NCBI GenBank assembly: GCA_003353795.1
Contig: PIVY01000029.1
Coordinates: 1-36,857, forward strand
Length of the DNA stretch: 36,857 bases
Direction of reading: 5' to 3'
From: a bacterium
Lineage (GTDB): Bacteria; Krumholzibacteriota; Krumholzibacteriia; LZORAL124-64-63
Both the position numbers and the translations under genes were made by a program. The first letter of the stretch is position 1, and the number at the start of each line of letters is the position of its first letter. This document shows, in pieces, positions 17,240-23,940 of this stretch. The notes beneath the pieces were generated by a model, which searched no databases, was not told the origin of the DNA, and saw only the letters and a program-made list of their open reading frames with translations.

Positions 17240-17971
17240 ATGGAATCGACGAATCCCGAGACCATCCGCGCGGCCGCGACGACGGCGTTCGTGATGATCG
17301 TGCTGGTTGCGGTCGTGCTGCCGGCGTCGGCCGCCGATCCGGATCGACCACATTCCCACACGGGCGTGTTGCCGGCCTACAAGTCCCTGCCCGAGATCAC
17401 CCTCGACCCGAAGCAGCTCGACCGCCTCGCCCGCGGCAAGCTGGTGACCATGACCGTGGTGGATGCCGGTGGCAACGGTCGCGGCGTCGCGGTCATCGAC
17501 ATCGCCGCACCCTGCGACGTGGTCTGGAGCCGGATCCTGGGCTTCGACCAGTATCCCGAGTGGGTGGGTCCGGTGAAGGAAACCGAGGTCTACACCCGCG
17601 ATGGCCACGTGGTCCATACGCGAACCAAGATCAGCGGCTTCCTCTACAAGTTCGAGTACTACCTCGTCAACACGTTCTACCCCGACGCCGGCCTCCTGAC
17701 CTGGACCCTCGACTACGACCGCTACAGCGACTTCGACGACAACGTCGGCGCGTGGTTCGTGGAGGAGCATCCCGAGAAGGAGGGCTGGTCGCGGGCCTGG
17801 TTCTCCACCGATCTCAAGCTGCGCAAGCCGCCGCCGCAGTTCCTCATGAAGTGGATCAAGAAGCAGGGCCTGAAGGACGCCACCCGCTGGGTGAAGCGCG
17901 AGAGCGAGAAGGTGATGACCGGCGACGATGGCGTCGACGAGGACGTGGATCGGTCGCACGGCTGGGAGTAG
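17240..17971 (+). CDS. Exported SRPBCC (START/polyketide-cyclase-like) protein
   Basis: 243 aa. An N-terminal hydrophobic segment (about 14-32, ending PASAAD) is a signal peptide or anchor. From about residue 75 the protein reads as an SRPBCC fold: DIAAPCDVVWSRILGFDQYP at the first strand/helix, then WVGPVKETEVYTRDG, a central YKFEYYLVNTFYP strand and a C-terminal long helix (PPQFLMKWIKKQGLKDATRW). Such folds bind hydrophobic ligands or lipids. It stands between two kinase-TPR genes, reads toward the second one and ends 109 bp before it. Export would place it in the periplasm together with the kinases' TPR domains; a link is conjecture. Confidence 0.8.
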   Translation: MESTNPETIRAAATTAFVMIVLVAVVLPASAADPDRPHSHTGVLPAYKSLPEITLDPKQLDRLARGKLVTMTVVDAGGNGRGVAVIDIAAPCDVVWSRILGFDQYPEWVGPVKETEVYTRDGHVVHTRTKISGFLYKFEYYLVNTFYPDAGLLTWTLDYDRYSDFDDNVGAWFVEEHPEKEGWSRAWFSTDLKLRKPPPQFLMKWIKKQGLKDATRWVKRESEKVMTGDDGVDEDVDRSHGWE

Positions 17972-18006
17972 GGGGCGCGGCGCCTGCGAGGCCACGGGAT
18001 TTCGGC

Positions 18007-18013
18007 TACCTTG
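18007..18013 (+). promoter_or_regulatory. Possible -10-like box TACCTTG before the second kinase
   Basis: TACCTTG lies 67 nt before the ATG at 18081, in a short intergenic gap. It matches the TAnnTTG pattern at 17135, 13993-13999 (minus) and 23392-23398 (minus). No clear upstream element was seen. Confidence 0.25.
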
Positions 18014-18080
18014 AACATCGGTTGTCGGCCCGCCGGTCGAGCCCTGGTAGCTGGTCCTCAACGATACGTGGTCCGCGCAC

Positions 18081-20690
18081 ATGTCCATCGACGATCAAGA
18101 TCCAACCCTGCCAGGTCAACTCGATTCCGACGAGACGATCGCGTCGTCGCTTCCCGTGCAAGAATCTTCCGTCATCGGCCCCTATCACCTGCGTCAGATG
18201 CTCGGCGAGGGCGGCATGGGCGAGGTCTGGCTGGCCGAGCAGACCGAACCGATCCGGCGCATGGTGGCCCTGAAGATCATCAAGCGAGGCATGGATTCGA
18301 AGCAGGTCGTGGCCCGTTTCGAGGCGGAGCGCCAGGCCCTGGCCATGATGAATCATCCCAACGTGGCGCGGGTCTTCGACGCCGGCATGACGCCGCTCGG
18401 CCGACCCTATTTCGCCATGGAATACATCCAGGGCACTCCCATCACGTCGCACTGCGATCGCGCCAGGCTGACCACCCGCGAACGTCTGGTCCTTTTCCAG
18501 CAGGTGTGCGAGGGCGTTCAGCACGCACACCAGAAGGCGATCATCCACCGCGACATCAAACCCAGCAACGTGCTGGTGGCCGAGGTGGACGGCAAGCGCG
18601 TGGTCAAGATCATCGACTTCGGCGTGGCCAAGGCCATCTCGCAGCCCCTCACCGACACCACCGTGTACACGCAGCTCGGCACCGTCATCGGCACGCCGGA
18701 GTACATGAGTCCCGAACAGGCCGACCTGTCCGGCGAGGACATCGACACTCGCACCGACGTGTACGCACTGGGCGTGATCCTCTACGAGTTGCTCGCGGGA
18801 GCCCTTCCCTTCGAGCCCGAGGAACTGCGCAAGGCCGGCTTCGAGGGCATCCGCCGCATGATCCGCGAAGAGGAGCCGCCCAGGCCCTCGACCCGTCTTT
18901 CCACGCTCGGCGACCGCTCCACGGTCTGCGCCAGCTCACGCCGTGTCGACCTGCCGACCCTGCGCCGTCAACTGACCGGCGATCTCGACTGGATCACGCT
19001 CAAGGCGCTGGAGAAGGACCGCGTCCGGCGCTACGCCTCGCCGCTGGGGCTGGCGGCCGACATCGGTCGCTATCTCGCAGACGAACCGGTGGAGGCGACC
19101 CCGCCGAGCCAGCGTTACCGGATGAACAAGTTCATGCGGCGCCACCGGACGCTGATCGCCGCGCTCACCGCCGTGGCCATCGTTCTGGTGCTGGGCATCG
19201 CGGTCAGCACCTGGGGCATGGTGCGAGCGCAACGCGCCGAACGCCTGGCGGCCGACGAGGCGAACGAGGCGCGCCGCCAGGCTGGTATCGCCGAGGCGGT
19301 GAACGACTTCCTCAACGACGACCTGCTGTCGGCCGTTTCCCCGTCGAGCAAGGCCGGACGCGGCATCGACGTGCCCATGCGCGAGGTCCTGGACGCGGCG
19401 GCGCAGAGCATCGATGCGGCGTCGCAGCCGGGCGGCCGCTTCGCCGACAAGCCGCTGGTGGAGGCCGCGATCCGGCAGACGCTGGGTCGGACCTACGTGA
19501 ACCTCGGCGAATACGAGCAGGCCTTGCCGCACTACCAACGCGAGGTGGAACTGCGCCTGCGTATCCAGGGCGAGAACACCGAGCGCGCCAACTGGTCCAT
19601 CCACGATCTCGGCTTCACCTACTACCGCATGGGCGACTATGCGCGGGCCGAGACCGAGATCCGCCGTGCTCTCCGCTTCGAGGAGCACGCCGCCGGCGAC
19701 GAGCGGCGCAGCGTCCTCAACTGGAAGACCAGCCTCGCCATCCTCTATGAGCAGCAGGCGCGCTACGACGAGGCGGAACAGCTCTTCCTCGACATCCTCG
19801 ACGCCCAGAAGACGGTGCTCGGCCTCGAGGACATCGACACGGTCCGCACCATGGGCAGCCTGGCCAACCTCTACCAGCAGACCGATCGCTACGACGAGTG
19901 CGAGGCCATCAACCGCGAGATCCTCGCCATCCGTCGGGCTACCAACGGCGATCGCGATCCGGGCACCCTGCGCATCCTCAGCAACCTGGCCAACGTCACC
20001 GCCAATCAGGGGCGGCTGGAGGAGGCCCGGGAATACATGCGCGAGGTCTACGAGCTCAAGGTCGAGATCCTCGGCCCGGACCACACCCACACCCTCAATA
20101 GCCTCAACAATCTGGGCGAAGTCAACGAGATGCTGGGCGACTGGACCGCGGCGCAGACCTGGCACGATAAGGCCTACACCGGGCGGTCACGGGTCCTGGG
20201 CGTCGATCATCCGCGCGCGCTCTCCAGCGCCACGCGGCTGGCCTTTGCCAAGACACGCCTCGGGATGTTCGCCGAGGCCGAGCCTCTGGTCCGCCACTCG
20301 GTGGCGCGCCACCACGAGGTGCGCGGCGCGGATCATCCGGAGACCATCGAGGCGGAGATGGTGCTCGGAATCGTGCTCGTCGGCCTGGACCGGACCCGGG
20401 AAGCCGAGCCCACGCTGCGGCGCCTGCTCGAGGCCTTGCCCGCGGACGACGTCGAGACCCGAGCCCGGGTGGGGTCGTATCTCGCGTCGGCGCTGGCGGC
20501 CCAGAACCGGCGTGCCGAGGCGACGTCATTGTGGCGCGAATCAGTGCCCGAGTTGTGGCTGGGAGAAGCGGAGACGCTGTTGATCGCCGACACGGCCATC
20601 GCGGCGCTCGACGCATGGCAGGTCGAGGATCCCGGGGCCGGCTACGGAACGGTGGCCGACGAATTACGCACTTTAAAGGCCTCCCACTAG
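18081..20690 (+). CDS. Ser/Thr protein kinase with TM helix and C-terminal TPRs
   Basis: 869 aa. The kinase domain (about 33-330) has glycine loop GEGGMG, K65 in VALKII, HRDIKPSN (D158), DFG (D179) and MSPEQ. A single membrane helix lies at about 357-378, followed by a helical linker and then tetratricopeptide repeats (about 450-800). The repeats have the kinesin-light-chain-like signature seen in GPDHTHTLNSLNNLGE. All catalytic residues are intact. The layout is the same as in the kinase at 14061, down to the position of the ATP lysine, suggesting paralogues. The last codons overlap by four bases with the convergent methyltransferase gene. Targets and ligand are unknown. Confidence 0.93.
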   Translation: MSIDDQDPTLPGQLDSDETIASSLPVQESSVIGPYHLRQMLGEGGMGEVWLAEQTEPIRRMVALKIIKRGMDSKQVVARFEAERQALAMMNHPNVARVFDAGMTPLGRPYFAMEYIQGTPITSHCDRARLTTRERLVLFQQVCEGVQHAHQKAIIHRDIKPSNVLVAEVDGKRVVKIIDFGVAKAISQPLTDTTVYTQLGTVIGTPEYMSPEQADLSGEDIDTRTDVYALGVILYELLAGALPFEPEELRKAGFEGIRRMIREEEPPRPSTRLSTLGDRSTVCASSRRVDLPTLRRQLTGDLDWITLKALEKDRVRRYASPLGLAADIGRYLADEPVEATPPSQRYRMNKFMRRHRTLIAALTAVAIVLVLGIAVSTWGMVRAQRAERLAADEANEARRQAGIAEAVNDFLNDDLLSAVSPSSKAGRGIDVPMREVLDAAAQSIDAASQPGGRFADKPLVEAAIRQTLGRTYVNLGEYEQALPHYQREVELRLRIQGENTERANWSIHDLGFTYYRMGDYARAETEIRRALRFEEHAAGDERRSVLNWKTSLAILYEQQARYDEAEQLFLDILDAQKTVLGLEDIDTVRTMGSLANLYQQTDRYDECEAINREILAIRRATNGDRDPGTLRILSNLANVTANQGRLEEAREYMREVYELKVEILGPDHTHTLNSLNNLGEVNEMLGDWTAAQTWHDKAYTGRSRVLGVDHPRALSSATRLAFAKTRLGMFAEAEPLVRHSVARHHEVRGADHPETIEAEMVLGIVLVGLDRTREAEPTLRRLLEALPADDVETRARVGSYLASALAAQNRRAEATSLWRESVPELWLGEAETLLIADTAIAALDAWQVEDPGAGYGTVADELRTLKASH

Positions 20691-21355
20691 CCGACCGCCG
20701 GCCGCCGGTAGACCGCGAAGAAGTGCGCCACCGGCGGATCCTGCTCGTCGTCGTAGGCCGCGAATTCATCCTCGACCATTCCCGCACGCACGAACCCACC
20801 GATCTCCCGGCGGTCCAGCGGGATGGGCAGCACGTCGCCCTGCGCGCCGTCATCACAGCTACGGCAGGACACCAGGACCGCGCCGTCCGTGGCAACGAGC
20901 CCGACGATGGCCTTCAGCGCCATCAGGCGCAACTCGCCGACGAGGATCTGGATCGTGTTGCACTCGTAGACCAGGTCGAAGGCGCGGGGCCAGTTCTCCG
21001 GCAACGCGAAGAGATCGGCGATCCGGTAGTCCACCACGCTGTCGGGATAGCGTGCGCGGCACATGGCGATGGCCGAGTCGGAGATGTCGAAGGCCGTGAC
21101 CCGGTAGCCGGCGGCGGCCATGGCCTCGGCGTCGTCGCCCAAACCGCAGCCCACGGCCACCGCGCTCTGCGAACCGTCTCCCGGATGGCGTGCGAGCCAT
21201 GCGAGCAGCTTGGGACTGGCCTCGCGGTCCGCCCAGTACACCTTCTCGATGTCGCCACCGGCCTGGGCATAGAACTCCTCGAACCAGCCGGTGGGATCGC
21301 CCTTTTCGGCGTAGGCGGCTGCGAGGCGCAGCATGGCGCGGTGAGGGTCGCTCAT
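20687..21355 (-). CDS. Class I SAM-dependent methyltransferase
   Basis: 222 aa, cytoplasmic. The Rossmann motif I is AVGCGLGDDAEAMAAAG (about 67-83), followed by the acidic ribose-binding residue in TAFDIS and motif II-like FDLVYECNTIQIL. The N-terminal WFEEFYAQAGGDIEKVYWAD segment and the overall shape fit small Methyltransf_25-type enzymes. The substrate cannot be predicted. The ATG (21353-21355) is 20 nt after the ATP-grasp stop, so the two are probably one operon; the open frame continuing to 21880 shadows that gene. Its 3' end overlaps the convergent kinase stop. Confidence 0.85.
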   Translation of the reverse strand: MSDPHRAMLRLAAAYAEKGDPTGWFEEFYAQAGGDIEKVYWADREASPKLLAWLARHPGDGSQSAVAVGCGLGDDAEAMAAAGYRVTAFDISDSAIAMCRARYPDSVVDYRIADLFALPENWPRAFDLVYECNTIQILVGELRLMALKAIVGLVATDGAVLVSCRSCDDGAQGDVLPIPLDRREIGGFVRAGMVEDEFAAYDDEQDPPVAHFFAVYRRPAVG

Positions 21356-21375
21356 CCCTGGGTTTCCTTTCGGGG

Positions 21376-22437
21376 CTAGAGCGGCGGCTGATCCACCGGT
21401 CGGGTCGTGGTCGGCGGACAGCTCACCGAGGGCTGTTTCTGCGCCGCCACGTCCAGCCGTTGCTGGCGCCGCACCTCGTGCCGCCGGAACGCCGCCGCCA
21501 CCAGGCGCCGCGTGAATCCTTCGTGGCCGGCGGGGTCGAGCGCGAGGCAGATGTCCGCGCTGCCAGGATCGGTGGGCGGATAGTACACGCCGCAGTTGGG
21601 ATTGATCTCCAGCATGTACGGCGTGCCGTCGCCATTGACCCGCATGTCGCAGCGCGCGAAGCTGGCACCCTTCAGCGCCGCGAAGAACCGCGCCGAATCC
21701 TCGCGCAGGCGTGCGGCCAGCACAGGGTCGGTCACCGGGAACGAGGCCATGGCGTCGTAGTCGACCCACTTCATGTGCTCGTGCTTGAAGCTCTCGCCCT
21801 CGGGGAATCGGTACTGGATGGGCGTGTAGGTGTGGGGGCGTTCGGGCTCCTCGGCGTTCTCGGCCACGAGGACCGTGCACTCGATGCCCTCGACGTACTC
21901 CTCCACCAGTGCCGCGCCATGGCGCGAGATGATCTTGCGCGCCTGGCGCCGCAGTCCGGCCGGCGTCGCCACCCGTGAGGCGCGGCTCAGATCGACGCTG
22001 GCGTAGCTGCTGTAGTGCTTCACGAACAGGGGAAACTTGAGAACCTCGGCCGCACGCTCGATGTCGGCCTTCGTGCGCACGAATACGTGATCGGGCGTGG
22101 CGATGCCGGCGGTGCGGCAGGCGACCTTCATCTCCTCGCGAGTAGGCTCGTAGAACTCGGACGTCCCGCCGGTGAACGGCACGTTCAGCGCCTCGAGTGT
22201 CTGGATCACCTCGATGCCGGGCACGTCCTGGTCGGCGGCACCGTCGCAGAGGTTGAAGAAGAGGTCGAAGCCCTTCTTCACCAGGCGGGTGACTTCCGCC
22301 ACCGACGTTTCGTTGTCCTCCAGCGTGGCCAGGTGCCAGGTGGCTTCCGGCAGGAACGGCCGCGGATCACAGGGCCAGTCGTTGGCGGGGAAGGGATCGG
22401 CGTCGAGGTCCTGGGTGGTGAGGAGGCAGATGCGCAA
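21376..22437 (-). CDS. ATP-grasp ligase, D-Ala-D-Ala-ligase-like
   Basis: 353 aa. The N-terminal domain has the D-Ala-D-Ala-ligase-like FNLCDGAADQDVPGIEVIQ and VPFTGG segments. A central ATP-grasp part follows with FPLFVKHYSS (ATP lysine) and VEEYVEGIECTVLV, then the metal-binding C-terminal segment RCDMRVNGDGTPYMLEINPN, whose Glu/Asn ligands are present. The family joins a carboxylate to an amine with ATP. It lacks the normal mur/ddl neighbourhood and has an extra arginine/proline-rich tail, so peptidoglycan synthesis is unlikely. With the adjacent methyltransferase it could build or modify a small peptide-like metabolite; this is speculative. Confidence 0.82.
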   Translation of the reverse strand: MRICLLTTQDLDADPFPANDWPCDPRPFLPEATWHLATLEDNETSVAEVTRLVKKGFDLFFNLCDGAADQDVPGIEVIQTLEALNVPFTGGTSEFYEPTREEMKVACRTAGIATPDHVFVRTKADIERAAEVLKFPLFVKHYSSYASVDLSRASRVATPAGLRRQARKIISRHGAALVEEYVEGIECTVLVAENAEEPERPHTYTPIQYRFPEGESFKHEHMKWVDYDAMASFPVTDPVLAARLREDSARFFAALKGASFARCDMRVNGDGTPYMLEINPNCGVYYPPTDPGSADICLALDPAGHEGFTRRLVAAAFRRHEVRRQQRLDVAAQKQPSVSCPPTTTRPVDQPPL

Positions 22438-22519
22438 GAGGTCGGTTCCTGTTCACTCGGCGGGCGCCGGCGGGCGAATGCGGTGCACCAGGTTGATCGT
22501 TGCCGAAATCGATGTCGTC

Positions 22520-22546
22520 ATCTTAACGCGATACGGCATGTGTCAG
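22520..22546 (-). promoter_or_regulatory. Weak promoter candidate for the ATP-grasp operon
   Basis: On the minus strand CTGACA (22541-22546) and TAAGAT (22520-22525) are 15 nt apart, about 80 nt before the ATP-grasp start, in an AT-richer pocket. The spacing is short for sigma-70; TAAGATG also fits a loose TAnnnTG pattern. Low certainty. Confidence 0.25.
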
Positions 22547-22567
22547 GATAGTAATCTAATAGCGTGC

Positions 22568-22601
22568 AAAAAAAAAGACCGCCCGGCAGATGCCGGGCGG
22601 C
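22568..22601 (-). terminator. Rho-independent terminator of the outer-membrane-protein gene
   Basis: Perfect 10-bp GC-rich stem (22579-22588 with 22591-22600) and 2-nt loop, followed on the minus strand after two bases by nine T residues (22568-22576). It starts 15 bp after the stop of the minus-strand gene at 22616. It is the clearest terminator in the window. Confidence 0.92.
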
Positions 22602-22615
22602 CGAAGCACGATGCA

Positions 22616-23329
22616 CTAGAGATCGAAACGCAGACCGAGCCGGACGTAGGGGCCGGTGTACTCGCTACGATACGTACCGCTCATGGACTCGGTGGTGATC
22701 TCGGAATCCTTGTAGGGTGCGCCCCGGAATCCCAGGGTCGTCGCCAGGGCGAATCGGTCCGAGAAGTGCCATTCCTCCATGACGAAGAGGTCGATCATGA
22801 ACAAGGAACCGCTGAGCTTCGCGGTCTCGTTCTTCGTCACCCTGACGCCCTCTATGTCGTACTCGCGATAGTCGATGGCCACGTCGCCCATGAGGTTGAT
22901 CACACCCAGGCCGCCGCCGAGGAAGCCCTGCCACGATCCCGAGTCGGAACTCAGGAGCGGTGCGCGTCCGGCGAAGAAGACGCTGATCTGTAGCGCGTCG
23001 GAGTTGGTCACGACGTCGCCCCAGCCGAGGGACGGATCCTGGATCGTGAGACCCGTGGTTCGCTTGCCCGTGAGGTAGTCGACCACGAAACCGAACGTGC
23101 GCGCACCGTCGGGCGAGCTGCTGCCGATCATGAGGCCGCCGCCGAGGTACGGCTTGGCGACGGGCGCTTTCATGTTCTCCTCGCTGATGGCGCCGTTCTG
23201 GATGTCGAGGCCGTAGGTGCCCTTGGTGGACAGGGCCCACGTCGCCTCGCCGAAGGCCTGGACCCACCAGTCGCCGGCGCTGGCAGTCGTCGCCAGGAGC
23301 AAGAAGGAAACGATCAGTAGCCTGCGCAT
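22616..23329 (-). CDS. Probable outer-membrane beta-barrel protein
   Basis: 237 aa with a signal peptide (MRRLLIVSFLLLATTASAG, cleavage near residue 18). The mature part alternates hydrophobic and polar residues, is rich in Gly and aromatics (PYLGGGLMIGSSS, FLGGGLGVINLMGDV, FALATTLGFRGAPY), and ends in YVRLGLRFDL. A C-terminal strand ending in an aromatic-x-hydrophobic pattern is typical of outer-membrane barrels of about eight strands. I do not recognise a specific family. The ATG at 23327-23329 gives the signal peptide; the frame to 23401 has no similarity. A separate unit: it has its own terminator and a divergent intergenic region. Confidence 0.75.
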   Translation of the reverse strand: MRRLLIVSFLLLATTASAGDWWVQAFGEATWALSTKGTYGLDIQNGAISEENMKAPVAKPYLGGGLMIGSSSPDGARTFGFVVDYLTGKRTTGLTIQDPSLGWGDVVTNSDALQISVFFAGRAPLLSSDSGSWQGFLGGGLGVINLMGDVAIDYREYDIEGVRVTKNETAKLSGSLFMIDLFVMEEWHFSDRFALATTLGFRGAPYKDSEITTESMSGTYRSEYTGPYVRLGLRFDL

Positions 23330-23391
23330 GCCAACGACCTCCACTGCGCCGTACCCGTGCCAACCGATTCGGGTTGGGGGATGCGGCGGAT

Positions 23392-23398
23392 CAACATA
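23392..23398 (-). promoter_or_regulatory. Possible -10-like box TATGTTG before the outer-membrane-protein gene
   Basis: TATGTTG on the minus strand lies 62 nt before the ATG at 23329, in the 168-bp divergent region with the alkyltransferase-like gene. It shares the TAnnTTG pattern seen at three other starts. No -33 match was seen. Confidence 0.25.
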
Positions 23399-23497
23399 CA
23401 ATGCCGTTCTCGCCCGTGTTTTCGGGCTAGCTGAAAATACGGTCTGCGATCAGGGCGTTCCAGTGCAAATCTGCGCGCCCGTCTTCTCGGAGGTTTC

Positions 23498-23851
23498 ATG
23501 GCCCGCTTCGCCACCCCGCCCGGCCGTGAGGATTTTCACGAGGAAGTCTGGGATCTGGCCCGCTCCATCCCCGTGGGCCGGGTTTCCACGTACGGGCGCC
23601 TCGCCGCCCTGGCGACCCCGCCCGCCGGCATGGATCCGGCCGCATACCGGGCTTTCGGCGCCCGCTGGGTGGGCGGCGCCATGGCCCATTGCCCCGACGA
23701 TGTGCCCTGGTGGCGGGTGATCAACGCTCAGGGCAAGATCAGCCCCCGGGACACCGCCGGCGAGCAGCGCCGGTTGCTCGAGGGCGAGGGCGTGGAATTC
23801 GACGCCAAGGGTCGCGTGGATCTCGCGATCCACGCCTGGGGCGAAGACTGA
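23498..23851 (+). CDS. Alkyltransferase-like (ATL) DNA-lesion-binding protein
   Basis: 117 aa, the size of ATL proteins. These resemble the DNA-binding domain of O6-alkylguanine-DNA alkyltransferase but lack the acceptor cysteine, and instead flag O6-alkylguanine for nucleotide excision repair. The active-site PCHRV is replaced by PWWRV (about residues 70-74). The start FHEEVWDLARSIPVGRVSTYG and the arginine-finger helix ARWVGGAM are as in the family. Because the cysteine is replaced, direct methyl transfer is not expected. GGAGG lies 4 nt before the ATG. It is a single-gene unit, 89 bp before the next gene on the same strand. Confidence 0.9.
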   Translation: MARFATPPGREDFHEEVWDLARSIPVGRVSTYGRLAALATPPAGMDPAAYRAFGARWVGGAMAHCPDDVPWWRVINAQGKISPRDTAGEQRRLLEGEGVEFDAKGRVDLAIHAWGED

Positions 23852-23940
23852 CCATCAACACACAAGACCGCCGGCTGTAACCTCGCCGCCATTGACGGCA
23901 CCAAGGAGAGTGAAACCTATTCCTCGCCTGGAGGTTCGCC

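Noticed and set aside
23413-23428. Hairpin GCCCG...CGGGC upstream of the alkyltransferase-like gene
   Set aside because: Only 5 bp of stem in GC-rich DNA; expected often by chance and unrelated to a start or stop.
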